Positions 33,968 through 46,369 of a stretch of DNA of 64,000 bases are shown here, piece after piece. The notes beneath the pieces are model-generated. The model had not been told where the DNA came from, made no database searches, and was given only the letters and a program-made list of their open reading frames with translations. The position numbers were made by a program, and so were the translations under genes. Each line of letters begins with the position of its first letter. Within the stretch, counting starts at the first letter, position 1. This DNA comes from Periplaneta americana. Lineage: Eukaryota; Arthropoda; Insecta; Blattodea; Blattidae. The DNA lies in NCBI RefSeq assembly GCF_040183065.1, contig NC_091132.1, positions 162,924,102-162,988,101 of the forward strand, written 5' to 3'.

Positions 33968-34960
33968 TATTGCTGGACTTTCACTGCAGGCTTTCGACTC
34001 AATCCATCAATATTTTCCCATCACAGGAGACAGTTATCAGCCTTGTGATAGGGATTTCAGTATTGTGAAAAGAACTGTAAGAAAAAAGACAGAGTGTATT
34101 TAACACTGGATTACAGAGAATTAATTATCTCTTCGACCACTAAAAGTGGTTCCACAGTATACACATGGTCCATAAAGAAGAAATTCGCGCTTTCAAATCT
34201 TGATGGCCAGCACATTATATGAAAAATGTACTAACTGTGGAGTCACAAGGAAGAAAAGTCGTTAGAGAGATTAAATAGAATTGTTCAATTTCAGGGTTTA
34301 TGGAGTTTTCCGATTGCAAACAAATCCCTGGTGTGGTCAAAGCTCGAAATTTCATTGATGGGCTGCAGGAACATACCTTCAGACTTACGAAAAATCTAAT
34401 TCCAGATTTTCCATAAAAATCAGCTTTCCCTTCTGAAGTGACAAAAGGAAGGCCCATTTGAAAAAATTTGAGCCTTACCTTCCTCACTTTCCAGAAATTC
34501 AATACTTTTATGTACATTTGTATTCCAAACCCACTTATGTGTCCCAAGAAACATAATTTAAGTTATATTGAACAGAACTGAATAATTTTGTAATGGTTTT
34601 TGCATACAATGTGCTTTCTTACTAAATTGTGTGTTTTTACAGCAGAAACTCCTCATGTCCAACATATTCAATACATTATATCTTGGACCTCAAAATAACA
34701 GGATGCCTCCCACTTTACAGAAATCATGTGGTTTCTATCCACTATACGTAGATTAAAATGGAGTCCCATTTCTGACTCTGGATTCAGATTAATTCATATT
34801 TTTCCTCCTGAAAATTACAATAATTGAACATGAGATGTTTCTGCACTAAGTGATTCAGTTAGACCTCATATGAAAAAAATTATTTCTATGTGGAGACTTC
34901 AATCCACGCATTTCATATCGCCAGTCCAAATCATGACGTCTTATACCACACTAATAAGTT
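33968..34960. other. Copy-B-specific spacer, nothing recognised
   Basis: About 30755-34965 is absent from copy A (flanks join near 4115-4326). This last 1 kb has one open frame (34215-34547, minus) with no recognisable domains or codon signature, so I do not call it a gene. Confidence 0.4.
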
Positions 34961-35067
34961 GTGGCACTCTAATTTAGTCTGATGAATATAAAGTGTAAAA
35001 TGTATATTTTTCTTGCACTGTCAAACAAACATATAAACGAAATACATAGTGAGTCTCTTCAGTTTAC

Positions 35068-35168
35068 CTCTGATAAACTGTTATTATCCCCTATTTCGTA
35101 TGTATCATCTTGCGGTTCTAAGCCCAATGGATCAGCGTCAGGTTCCATCTTGATCACATCCATCACAA
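35068..35168 (-). CDS. Zinc-finger gene (copy B), start-codon exon
   Basis: The ATG is at 35161-35163, preceded by five UTR bases and a poly-T CAG acceptor (35169-35171). It encodes 32 residues beginning MDVIKMEPDADPLGLEPQ and ending NNSLSE, with a GTAAAC donor. With exons at 30286-30417, 26489-26571 and 19025-20057 it builds an acidic-leader C2H2 protein of about 448 residues: 32 + 44 + 27, one split codon, then the array. A non-coding first exon should lie above 35171. The acidic leader, with no KRAB- or ZAD-type domain visible, is the typical layout of this family as I recall it. Confidence 0.82.
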
Positions 35169-35386
35169 CTGAAAAAAAAAATAAATAAATAAAAGGTTGC
35201 ATAATTGGCAATAATTAACACAAAATGAGTTGTGCTGAAAAACTTATTTCAATTTGCTATCATAAAATTAACTTAATTTATAAAGATTTCGGTAAGTGAT
35301 AATGATGTTACATAGTAATATGAGAATATTTAGTAATGTGTTATTTTGACGAAAATTCAACAACATTTATTTTATGTACAGACAAT

Positions 35387-36185
35387 TTATTACAAACGAT
35401 TAGGGAAAACACGGAAATTTTACTTGAAGCAAGTAAAGCGATAGGTTTGGAAGCAAACCCAGAAAAGACGAAGTATATGATTATGTCTCGTGTCCTGAAT
35501 ATTGTATGAAATGGATATATAAAATTTGGAGACTTATCTTTCGAAGAGGTGGAAAAACTCAAATATCTTGGAGCAACACTAACAAATATAAATGACACTC
35601 GGGAGGAAATTAAACATAGCATAAATATGGGAAATGCGTGTTATTATTCGGTTGAGAAGCTTTTGTCATCTAGTTTGCTGTCATAAAATCTGAAAGTTAA
35701 AATTTATAAAACAGTTATATTACCGGTTGTTCTGTATGGTTGTGAAACTCAGACTCTCACTTTGAGAGAGGAACAAAGATTAAGGGTGTTTGAGAATAAG
35801 GTTCTTAGGAAAATACTTGGGACTAAAAGGGATGAAGTTACAGGAAAACGGAGAAAGTTACACAACGCAGAAATGCATGCATTGTATTCTTCACCTGACA
35901 TAATTAGGAACATTAAATCCAAACGTTTGAGATGGGCAGGGCATGTAGCACATATGGGCGAATCCAGAAATGCATACAGAGTGTTACTTGGGAGGCCGAA
36001 GGGAAAAAGATCTTTGAGGAGCCCGATACATAGATGGGAGGATAATATTAAAATTGATTTGAGGGAGGTGGGATATGATAGAGACTGGATTAATCTTACA
36101 CAGGATAGGGACCAATGGCAGGCTTATGTGAGGGCGGCAATGAACCTGCGGGTCCCTTAAAAGCAATTTGTGAGTACGTAAGCAA
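35387..36185 (+). mobile_element. RTE-like LINE 3' fragment with 11-bp target-site duplication
   Basis: The duplication gtacagacaat occurs at 35376-35386 and 36186-36196; copy A has the uninterrupted site near 4735. Inside, the first part (about 35395-35760) decays with frameshifts (NPEKTKYMIMS, KYLGATLTNINDT, VVLYGCET). The frame 35762-36160 is intact: REEQRLRVFENKVLRKILGT, RLRWAGHVAHMGESRNAYRV, and the C-terminus AMNLRVP with TAA. It is the thumb and C-terminal region of the element whose RT palm is found at 10826-11200. The insertion postdates the segmental duplication. Confidence 0.85.
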
Positions 36186-37002
36186 GTACAGACAATGTAC
36201 TTGAAACACATGAACGTTTCTATAATACAGTTCTGACTTTACCAATCTTGATGGATAAATTAAATGGCTGTGTTAATGTATTCATGTTATTCATATAATA
36301 CATATTGGGATCACTTTGTACCAGTCAGTGAAACTTTTTACTAGTTCCCAATTTTATAAAAGATTTCATTTCACATTTCTTAAGTGTGATATGTTTGGAT
36401 CTTAGGCCCATCTCCTTAACCCAAGATCTCTATGCCTTGCTTCCTATCTATTATGTCCAGTTCCTAAACAATATCTAAGGCTCCAAGTGGTATTACATTC
36501 TGTTTATAGTAGCTGGTTTATGTACAATTGTCAACTTTATATTGTATGTATATAATTTTAGCTTACCATTACAATTATAAGAAATGTTAATGATTATCCT
36601 CTTTCCTTTAAAATACAATGATAACCTAGTTGACATACATAATTCCATGTCCTCTAAATTATAAAATTAATCCGACAGTGCTGTTTTGGTTCGATTTCAG
36701 GGTTACTTTGTACTGCTACAAAGTTTGTAGGTCTAAGCATTTAAATTTAATTATAAATAAATATAATCAATTTCTTTATGAAATAACACGAGGCAGTTAT
36801 TACATGAAATTAATATAAAATGTAACTACTAGATCTACTACAGACAAGCTTTAAGTTTTCACTGAAGAATTAATTTTCTTTTACTAAATCCCTCACAGAT
36901 GACTTATTAATGAAATTTCTTTGACCTTGTTTATTTAACTACTGTTCTAACTTTGACACTCGTCTTCGATTTCCATGATGCGTTGACATTTTTAGATGGC
37001 AA

Positions 37003-38692
37003 GATGGAGAGATTTCTTCAGTTACAAGCCGGAGCCATACATAGGCAACACTGTACTTAATTGTCAAGCAGAGGCCTACGATCCATAAGATGTGTTGATG
37101 CAAATGCCGATTTTCAATGTAAATGAATGTTGCATTGTAAGTGTGTGTCGATGGAATTATGTTCGCGGTCGAACCAAACATTAATTGTTGATGTAAAACT
37201 AAGTGCGTGTTGGCGATAAAAACAAGACGATAAATGAAAATATGGCTGCAGTCTTTAGCAATTTTTACGGTTATTATTAATAACAAAGTGACTGACAATT
37301 TTTCTAAATATTAAATATTGTATAAACTACATTTTTATAGTCTTACTTGTAGTTTGTGGTATATCTGAATTCTGGCCAAATTGTTGGATCTCGCGTGCTA
37401 TATCAGTAAAGTTACGCCGTTGATTTTCAAGTTCATTGTAAACAGCTGTTTTGTGATCCCATAAATGTCGCAGTTTTGTTGAAGATCCGGAATGCCTGCT
37501 ATACGTCAGAACTACCTATAATTTGTAGATGCATCTACTTACTTTGTTGGTTTTCAAGATTTGTTTATTAATATTATTATTATTTATATTAAATAATGTA
37601 TAAACTACATTTTTATAGTCTTACTTTAGTTTGTGGTATATCTGAATTCTGGCCAAATTGTTGGATCTCGCCTGCTATATCAATAAAGTTACACCGTTGA
37701 TTTTCAAGTTCACTGTAAACAGCTGTTTTGTAATCCCATATATGTCGCAGTTTTGTTGAAGATTCAGAACGCCTGCTATACGTCAGAACTACCTATAATT
37801 TGTAGATGCATAGGCTACACTTACTTTGTTGGTTTTCAAGGTTTGTTTATTAATATTATTTCTTTCGTAATAAATTAGTTATAAACATGTTTCTTTTCAC
37901 TTCGTATTTACGGGATTTAAAGTTCTCTGAGTTTACGCTAATTGGCACATACTTAATAGATCATGATGTGTTTTGTTACGTAAGTAGGTCTATTATGTTG
38001 AAGGTATGTTCCTTCATTTTTCATAGATCTTTATATTCGGCCTCAAACTGTTTAAAATTATGGGCCTATTTTACAAATTTATAACAAATAATTTAGGATA
38101 ACAGTATATTTTTATGGTGACTGGCGAAGCTCAAACTAAAATTGGCTTCCTGGGCATCTGAAATACTCATAGAAAAGCACGACAGATAATCACATAAAAT
38201 TAAAATGTATATGACATCCTAGACCTTTCACGTTAGAGGTGAAACAACATAAAGCGGCAAAAGATTGTCAAATTACTAATCACATAATGGTTAATTGATT
38301 GGAATAGGGTATTGCGAAAGTACGTTGTTATTTTATTTATTTTTGGTATAAGTAACATTTCTTTAAGTATTTATTTATTTTCCCTTATATCATCAATAAA
38401 AAACACGTATGCTTTTAATTTTTCCAAGTTATAAGTGACTGTATGCAATTAATTGCGCGGTATTCTGAAACTCAAATAAAATACCATTTCGGATGCCGTA
38501 ATAAATTACGTACATCACTACACTGGATCTTGATCATATGCACTTAGTTTTGTATCAATTAATGTCGAAAATGTACATGTGACAACGAAATCAAAGCACT
38601 AAATCATCAAACGTCGTGCCTTAATTTCGCCTCCACTCAGCGTTGCCAAACCTACCCATGCTCCGGCTTGTAACTGAAGTTGACTTTGCAAG
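37003..38692. mobile_element. hAT-like element (copy B), inverted relative to copy A
   Basis: The element is flanked by the 8-bp duplication gcaagatg (36995-37002 and 38693-38700). The uninterrupted site is in copy A near 6552. The body is the reverse complement of 6799-8729 without the nested tRNA-like palindrome. Termini are degenerate: gagatttcttcagttacaag on the left, and on the right cttgtaactgaagttgactt. It contains an internal tandem duplication at 37308-37573 and 37590-37853. Confidence 0.7.
37308..37853. repeat. Tandem duplication, two copies of about 265 bp
   Basis: 37308-37573 and 37590-37853 are near-identical, each starting near attaaata-ttgtataaactaca and ending near ggttttcaagatttgtttat. 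Copy A's element has a single copy, so the duplication arose inside the transposon. Confidence 0.75.
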
Positions 38693-39125
38693 ATGTCAAA
38701 AGGATTCTTCAAACAGAAAACAATATCCAATAATGGCAAGTTATTCCAGTGAAACGCTACAAAAAATCATTAGAGGATATAAACACTGGAAAAGTTTCTC
38801 AACGAGAAGCTACATGTTTGTATTCCATCCCAAGGCAAACATTAGTGAATAAATTGCCAAATAAACACAGAAATATGTTTTCACCGAGAATGTTGTTTCT
38901 CTGTGCTATGATGACTTTATAATGGTCTCAAGTAAAGGATCACTGTCTGGAAGGCCTACAGTCAATGTACTGAACTGCATGGTCCCATCTCCAAATACAA
39001 AATTAGTGGTAACATCAAGAACGGAAGGCAAATGAGTGGCCTGACCAGTTTGAAGTAACAAAGAAAGTTCATAAGTTGGTAAATAAAGACGGGACATATG
39101 AACTGACTATGTTAAGACTGTGAAA
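38690..39125 (+). pseudogene. Decayed pipsqueak-type helix-turn-helix sequence (copy B)
   Basis: From about 38722 the codons read KQYPIMASYSSETLQKII, then after one frameshift SLEDINTGKVSQREATCLYS, IPRQTLVNKLPNKHRN. This corresponds to the psq/CENP-B-like helix-turn-helix (ETL-KAIEDIxxGKxSQREA-xxxxIPRQTL). Downstream it degenerates (39000-39125), ending with the same DGTYELTMLRL-type terminus as copy A. Such domains occur in pogo-type transposase derivatives and insect BTB-psq factors. It is too short and broken to be functional. Confidence 0.5.
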
Positions 39126-40947
39126 AATTTGATTAGCGAATTAAAAATAATTTATATCAAATATTTTTCTAGGCAATAAACACATAAAAATAGTGTTTAT
39201 ATTTTCTTTTGTAGTGCTACTACATTGTAAGCCTATTGCTATATAGGCCTATAGTAAATGTTCTACGTTTTCCAATAAACTTTTTTTTTTGTGACTTCGT
39301 ATGAAATAAACGTGTATGGTGAAATTTACCTTGAATTTGAAGGAGAATATAAAGAAATGAATTTAGTAGGAAAACACTTATGTGGTACAAAGTTTCCCCA
39401 GTTAGCCGTGTAACTCTGTACCAACATTAAATGTGAAATTTGACCTATTTAAAATAAGAATCTTGATATTTATTATGTCTCAACCCATAAAATAAGTAGT
39501 TTTCTTAAAGAATTTACTTTTAAACATCAATTTCAAAAGACACTACTATAGGTAACCTACCATATGTATAAAAATATGATAGAAGTGGTACAAAGTTACC
39601 TCAAATGACTGTACCTATCAAAATGTATATAGCCTATTTACTTCTTTATTACAAGCGCTTACATGTCTTTTTGTTTATAATTTCAATGTTTAGACCTAAT
39701 AACCACACTTCAACAATGCCCAATATTCTGTCTCGTTTCAAAACTGGAAGACAGATTTGATTGGATGCATGCGTTTTCACACAAGATTTAATTACATTCA
39801 AACGTTTTCACACAGGGCTACCGGTAATCTATAAAATGATTATAACACGTTGGATTCAACTGCAGTCACACTAGAATCAGAAATCTTGTAATGCAAGGAT
39901 ATGGATATTTTAAGAATATTAAACTTTTCGTGGAACATTACAAATATTTACACACCTAATGTTACTATAACTGTTATAGGAATACAGTAGGAACCTGTAG
40001 ACTGAGCAGCAATGGTTTCAACGTTGATTGGTAATGATTACGTAGTTATATTCTGGTATTAGCGTAATACAATTAGACATACTGAGTTATTATTGAAAAA
40101 CGGATGCAGTAAAATCTAGCACGACTCTGATGATAATACAAGACTGCGGTTGTTGCGTACACGGCCTTCTGGATTTTAATATTTGTTAAATTTAATGAGA
40201 CAGAGTTGCAATGTGTGGTTGGAATATATACTTTAATATAATTCTACCACTTTTTAATTCCCGAGTCGTTTTGCTTCCATTCCACTGAAGTTACCCTTCT
40301 ATTTTAAGACGAAATACGCTGCTGTGTAAGCCACAATTATTGGAACAGGTCACCTTTCCCAAATTAAACGGATACAGTCAGAATAAAATGAAAGTAGTAA
40401 ATAAGTTTAAATTATGTTTGATATACGGTACTTTCGAAAACTAAACTGTGTTACAAAATAGCGGTAAAAGTAAAATAGTGATGTAACATCTAGGCTTATA
40501 ATGAAAGTAGAATGACTAATTATATTAAAGACTAAATAAAACCTGTATTTACTTATACACGTATAAATCCGTACTCTCTCATAACTCTTGAGTCATTCTT
40601 TATTTCATTAAAGTTCTGTATAAAGCTATACTTAAAAAAAAAAGTCACTCAAATGAGGAAAAATGCAGAAAAAAAATCTGCAAGTTACAGTTAGGGCACA
40701 AAATTAATGCAGGTATGCTATACTATACTTCGGGTCTCTGCACATAGCTACATCTTATATCATATTTTTTTTCATCCTTAAAGTATAATGTTTACTGTGC
40801 ACTTACTTCGAAAACATGTCCTATGGTGCCTTGTCCCGCCATTTTCATTTTCAAATAGTTGAAACACGGATTGCAATGATTTTTTTTTTATTCTTCTTGG
40901 ATTTCGGCACAATATCGGACTTCATAATATCCCTGACTATACTAATA

Positions 40948-41219
40948 CGAGGGGCATCCAGAAAGTAAGTTTCCCGATTTTTTCCCCTTGAAAGTAAACA
41001 TAATTAACCGTGTCAATTGCGCATGCGTTACATATCTATGACGTTTCAATCATATGCCAGCAGGACAGGTCCCGCCTGGTGCCAGTAGCGTGGCAGCAAT
41101 GGTTCGAAATGGAAGCTCTTATTCCTTCTCCCGCCGCCTCGAGGTTCGGTCGGTGTAAAGTTCTTTAATGCACAAAGCATTGCCAGCTCTCATCGGCAGC
41201 TGTCAGGTCTATGGGCCGA

Positions 41220-41252
<33 letters not shown>

Positions 41253-41580
41253 TTCTCCATCTCCCCCAATCTCTCTCGCTCTCTCGTTCTCTCCCTTTCT
41301 CCCTCTCTCTCTCTCTCAATAAATTCCTGTCCTCCGGTGAGAGTTTTGGCAACGACGAAGAGCTCAACACGTCTGTCACAAGCTGGTTCCATTCACAGGC
41401 AGCAGAGTTCTACGACAGAGGGATACAAAAGTTGATCCCACGATACAAGTGTCTCAATTCTGATGGTGGCTATGTTGAAAAATAGCTTAAACATTGCTGT
41501 ACCTGTTGCCAATAAATGTTTTCCTGAAAGTGTGTGTTCTTTTTTTTAAATAGGGAAACTTACTTTCTGGATGCGCCTCG
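40948..41580 (+). mobile_element. Mariner-like element, internally deleted
   Basis: The termini CGAGGGGCATCCAGAAAGTA (40948) and the inverse of CGAGGCGCATCCAGAAAGTA (41580) lie at TA dinucleotides (40946-40947 and 41581-41582). The 3' part encodes a transposase C-terminus at 41324-41485: SSGESFGNDEELNTSVTSWF, then GIQKLIPRYKCLNSDGGYVE and K, TAG. The catalytic D,D(34)D core is deleted. A (CT)n block at 41226-41318 sits at the deletion. The copy is dead. Confidence 0.8.
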
Positions 41581-41945
41581 TATGTTGTTGTTCCTTGTGT
41601 TGTTGGTTCACAGTATCTCTTTTTCGCACAAATTCGAAGACCTTGATGTCCTTGAAAATTGTTTGAAAATTTGTTTGTACTTAGATGTGAAAAGAAGTGA
41701 TCGATAACGATTCCACCTGGTGGAACATTTGAAACTAAATGCATTTATGAAGTATATTATACTATACTACAGAACCCAGATGATAAAAGCAAAAATTGAA
41801 ACCTACCTCCTCCACAACGATGTCCTGCTGCACACAATACTGATGTCTGATTTGCATGGATTGCTACAATTTAGAGGTCGCTTTAGTCATATGTGCCTAT
41901 TCCTGCCTGTGTGGTGCGGTTAAATATTAAAGTTTCACTTTACTT

Positions 41946-42017
<72 letters not shown>
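41946..42017. repeat. (AT)n microsatellite
   Basis: About 35 uninterrupted TA units, at the end of copy B similarity. Confidence 0.95.
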
Positions 42018-42019
<2 letters not shown>

Positions 42020-42027
42020 CTTAAATA

Positions 42028-42250
42028 AATTATGGTTTATTTAACGACGCTCGCAACAGCAGAGGTTATGTCAGCGTCACTGGTGTGCCAGGATTTTGTC
42101 CCGTATAAGTTCTTTTACATGCCGTAAATCTACTGATATGAGCCTGTTGCATTTAAGCATACTTGAATGCCATCGACCTGGGCCGGGATCGGACCCGCAA
42201 CCTCGATCACAGAAGGCCAGCACTATACGACTGCGCTACCCAGGCCGACA
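42028..42250 (-). mobile_element. tRNA-derived SINE (minus orientation)
   Basis: Read on the minus strand it begins GGCCTGGGTAGCGCAGTCGT (tRNA-like 5' end with A-box) and has GCGGGTCCGATCCCGGCCCA (T-arm and 3' acceptor, B-box). The body follows to the tail gttatttaacgacg-like sequence near 42035-42055. The acceptor-like ends pair well, so the head is little decayed. Confidence 0.8.
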
Positions 42251-42302
42251 AGTTAATAAAATCTACAACAGATATTTTATTCATTGTTACATCAAACTCC
42301 GA

Positions 42303-43527
42303 ATAGGGATATCTTATGCGAAGTTTTACCGCTAGATGGCAGGAGCGTTCCATGCGGCGCAACATGTTGTAGGGCTATGTTATGTCATATGCTACAGTTG
42401 ATTACGTTTTCCCGCTTGTGGTTTTCTGTGCGTGTCAAAATTATATTTAGAGTTATTTTGTATAACCTACTATAATTTAATATAATTCAGTATTTTCTTA
42501 CCTCATTATTGAATTTAATTTACAATAAATAATAACGTAAACCTGTATAATATTGAGCGATTCCCCTTAAGAGATGGGTGGGGAAATCTGCAGTATGCAG
42601 AATATAGATACGAGTATATTGAATGTTCATGAACCTAAACGAGAACTTGGAGAATGAGGTGCACGAATAAAAAAATAGGAACTATGTCGAAGGTGAATAT
42701 CATCTTTAATCATTAGTATTTACGAACCGTATGCTAAAAACAGGATATGCAGCCACCAGTGTGTTTTTTATATACGGAAGGGACTATCGAGATTGAATTC
42801 CTTGTATTTTTTTCTGTAGTTGCAGAAAGATCAAATGCAATTTTGAATAGAATGATATAATATGATCGCAGTAGTATCACGATTAGTCGTGCGTTTCGTA
42901 GGTTATAGACATGCAGTTTTGAATACTATGTACCGGTAGGATAATTTTGAAAATTTTCAGTTAAAATATGGTTTTAATAATTAGGGTACAGTATATTAAA
43001 AACATAATTCACGAAATGGATTTCACTACATATCGTCTTGGATAATAAACATCCCAGTTTATCGAGAGTTTACTGCAGGCGTAAACTTCGGAGACTCCTA
43101 TAACTACTGTATAATATAATCTAAGCTAACATAGCTTGCTGTCGAGGTTGCATATGTCTTTATTAATTTTTCTTTTTCCTCTTCCAAAATGAAACTGTAG
43201 TCAACGATTTCTTACTTGAAGTAGTTACTTTTATTTAACAGCTAGCATTTTCGAGGCACAATTTAATTACTTATATTTTTAAGGTTTAAAGCATATATTC
43301 AGAATATTTCGGGACCCGATTGAAGACAAAAAGCTTTCCCTGATTTTTAGATATAGGAACATAACAAAAATTTGCGATTTTTTGTTGTTTTTAAGAGTAT
43401 TTAATATACTAATACACTACGTACATCCTCAATGTTTATATACCAAAAAACAAATGCACACACAAAGCGCATCCCTCAAAGTACGCGTGCGCTATCTGTT
43501 GGTGCTAGTTCAGGATATCCCTATTAC
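42303..43527. mobile_element. Possible DNA transposon bounded by 13-bp inverted repeats
   Basis: ATAGGGATATC at about 42304 is matched by the inverse GATATCCCTAT at about 43516-43527. The inner sequences are only weakly complementary and no clear target duplication is seen. Listed as tentative. Confidence 0.3.
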
Positions 43528-43914
43528 CGTCTTCTCCAATAACTATGCTATAACTTGACCACTTAAATGGACAAGTTAAAAAATTATTAAGATTTGATAA
43601 AAAAAAACTAATATCACCGATAGAAGTACGATAAATATTAACAACAATAATTAAACGTTAAAGAGTCTATTACAATGGTCAACAGCCATTTTGCGCCAGA
43701 TATAAAACTAACAAATTCGACTACCTGAATTCAAAAATAGCAAGAAAAATGTTCCATCAGTTCGGGTTTTCGAGATGCACAATATAATTAATTTTCTATG
43801 CATTTTATTTTTAAAATTACTGTATTCCGAGTGTAACTATTTTGTTTTACAAATGTGACGAGCAATTATGTGATAACAATAATATTATAAGTAGGCCACC
43901 ATATTAGAAGCACT

Positions 43915-44255
43915 TGTAGAAACTGAAATTATTCTATTGCCCTTTTACGAGTCTATTTGGAGGGGTTGAAACAGGTTCACGGCATGAATTCACTTGAGTT
44001 TACTTGATTTTATTTGATGTGTATTTCTTTCACTGTGAGCTTCAATAACATTACTGTAGTTTATATTTTGCAATACACCATCCTGTCAAAACAATTTCTA
44101 GAAGTGGAAATTGTTTTGTTGCCCTTTTCGGTTCCATTTGGAAGGGGAGAAACAGGTTCACCATATCAAATTGCTTCAGTTTACCAGGAGATTTCTGTGG
44201 TGTTATTATTCTGTGTAAGACGTGCATTTCTTTAAAGTGTGCTTAAGTGATAATA
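43915..44255. repeat. Imperfect tandem repeat, unit about 180 bp
   Basis: agaaactgaaattattctat at 43918 and agaagtggaaattgttttgt at 44101 begin two copies that share ttgccctttt, tttggagggg-type and gaaacaggttcac segments in the same order, ending in gcatttcttt-like sequence. Confidence 0.6.
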
Positions 44256-44334
44256 TTCAAAGTACGAATGGTTTATATTGTGGATTTAAAGGTTGTTTCT
44301 TGGAATGTAATTAGGGTACACAAAATTTTGCTGC

Positions 44335-44915
44335 TTTCAGTGCGAATGGAACAGTCGCGCTCAAGATAAGCATTATAAAATAAAAGTAAGGCCAACACGA
44401 CAATCACTACAGCCAAGGAAGAAAAGTATTATACATCAACCCCTTGTACCTCAAAGTAAAGTAATTTTACTCCATTTACACATTAAGTTAGGGTTAATGA
44501 ATAATTTTGTTAAAGGGATGAATCATGAAACCGAACCATTTAAACATATCCAGGAAAAATTTCCTGCTATTAGTGACGCAAACATAAAAGAGGGAGTTTT
44601 CAATGGGCCCAAAAAGGAGAAATATTAAAGGACAATCACTTCGAATCTCTGTTGGAAGGAAAAGAGAGAGGCATTTGGATTGCATTCAAGGAGGTTCTAT
44701 TACATTTTCAGGGTAACTGTAAAAATGAGAACTATGAAGAACTAGTGCAAAATTTACTGTTGGCGTATGAAACTATGGGTGGTAACATGTCCCTGAAAAT
44801 TCACTTCCTTCACTCACATCTTGACTTTTTTTCCGAGAATTGTGGCGAAATCAGTTTTCACTCACTCTGTACTATCCCTAACTTTCTGAAAATGTCACAA
44901 CATAAAGTAGGCCTA
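44335..44915 (+). pseudogene. Relic of a repetitive arthropod protein (C-terminal part)
   Basis: A frame from about 44338 reads CEWNSRAQDKHYKIK, PTRQSLQPRKK, QPLVPQSKVILL, HIKLGLMNNFVKGMNHETE, then IQEKFPAISDANIKEGVFNG and a stop at about 44627. After a frameshift it resumes FESLLEGKERGIWIAFKEVL and MSLKIHFLHSHLDFFSENCG. From memory, this order (CxWDSRA, LHIKLG, FP-SDAKIKEGIF-GP, MS-KIHFLHSHLD-FPEN) is the C-terminal half of the uncharacterised arthropod protein whose N-terminal half resembles 23520-23930. One frameshift and a truncated end mark it as dead. Identification rests on recall. Confidence 0.55.
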
Positions 44916-44929
44916 TGTCATATTTGACC

Positions 44930-46360
44930 ACAACTTACATTGTTCTCTCACCATTATTAGTTGTATTAACATTAGCGCCTCTTTGTGTTAAGAATTTCGT
45001 AATACTTCTATTAACATTTAAAACTACCAACAATACTGCATAATCAGCATTCTCAAATTAGCAATGTCTCTCTTTATATAGAACCTCACAACTCCCAAAG
45101 AACTACTTTCCAATGCCACAAATAATTATATCACTATCACAATTTACTTTCTATACAACGTTGTTAACTCCTCTTCTTGTAAACAAGGAAATGTGCACCA
45201 GCACCAGAGACTATGCACTCCATTTCTTAACCAGGAATGGCTAAAATTGAGACTATATGTCACTATGAATACGAAGTGTGTTTAGGGTTGGAAGTGTATA
45301 TTTTGTAGCGTAAAATAAATAGTCTTTCAGTATGCACTGCACGGTCATCAACTTGGAGGAACCCACCTCGACCAGAGCATCTGATGAAAGGTAACGAGCA
45401 CCAAAATGTTATGTTGTTCCACAATTAGTTGTTTCAAAAATTGCAGACCACAATACAAATCGAAATATGACAGCTGTTCTAGTCAAATATTATGCGGAAT
45501 AATTTATAAGATCAAACTACAAAACATGACTATTTCTTCTGTTAAATAAAGGATATTAATACTATGTAATATTAATTTTGATCAAAGTTTCAACATTTTA
45601 TTTCTAACAAACTGGTTAGTTGGGCACATTTCCAATATTATGTTACACAAAATATATAACAAAATACAATATCGTACATTTCCGTCCATCACACTGGTTC
45701 TCTGTCAGTTGTCTTTTGATGCCTCAACAGCAGCCCTGCATTTGTGTGATCCAATGAATTTCATTCCTTTTTCCCCAAGTAATATGTTAGTGACATTAAA
45801 GGGGAAGTAAAGCAGATAGAATAATTAAAATATTATAGTTTTATAATATTTCCTCATTGAGTATATAACTTAACAATGACTTCGGACTATAACAAACACA
45901 ATAATCTCACAATTGGAAATGGTACAGATTCCAGTTGCAATATAAATAGCAAAGAGTATGAATGAAGTTGATTATTCAGAGTAATTGTGTAATTATTGAA
46001 ACAAATCCAGCAACTGCATTGGAGGTAAAAATTCCATACTCTCCTCAACATATACAACTGTGAACAAGTTAAATGCAGGGACAACACTTTGGCTGGAACT
46101 GCTATGGTCTCTCAGGAAGAATCTGGAGTGTTCCGACAAAAAAGGATGGAAGGTATAGGGGCCTCTACTTAAAGTACTCTGGTTCCCATGGGGGACTGTC
46201 CATCAGGAACTCCGAATGTCATTTTGGAACAGAAAGTTTCCGAACTGCTGCTCTCTTCTGGAATTATTCCGAACGTACTATACGTTATATTTTTCTATAT
46301 CTATGTCCAATGCTACAAACAGTAAAAAAATCATCTTAAATGTTACATATTTTAACATTA
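44930..46360. other. Spacer downstream of the NACHT-ankyrin gene, nothing recognised
   Basis: AT-rich sequence with no recognisable exon or element. Short open frames at 45887-46087 and 46073-46339 show no domain. It holds the likely 3' flank of the NACHT-ankyrin gene on the minus strand. Confidence 0.45.
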
Positions 46361-46369
46361 ACACTTCCC

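Larger units (their letters stand above)
29940..41945. repeat. Segmental duplication, copy B
   Basis: This is the partner of 1-17710. It starts near the sequence aaaatgagtcagcagtaaaa (about 29965), which matches aaaatgagtcagtagtaaaa near window position 23, and ends at an (AT)n tract near 41946. Copy B carries its own insertions: a tRNA-like palindrome plus LINE (31058-32790), a LINE 3' end (33136-33967), an RTE-like LINE 3' end (35387-36185), an hAT-like element (37003-38692) and a mariner relic (40948-41580). At several sites it shows the empty state of copy A insertions. Confidence 0.85.

Noticed and set aside
34215..34547. 110-codon minus-strand frame
   Set aside because: No domain, no splice support and no counterpart in copy A; could be chance.
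41165..41435. Ser/Leu- and Glu/Arg-rich open frames
   Set aside because: Low-complexity translation of the (CT)n block; only the frame reaching 41485 carries a mariner transposase C-terminus.
42303..43527. A firm DNA transposon call based on the ATAGGGATATC ends
   Set aside because: Short inverted repeat, no clear target duplication and no empty site; kept only as a low-confidence feature.
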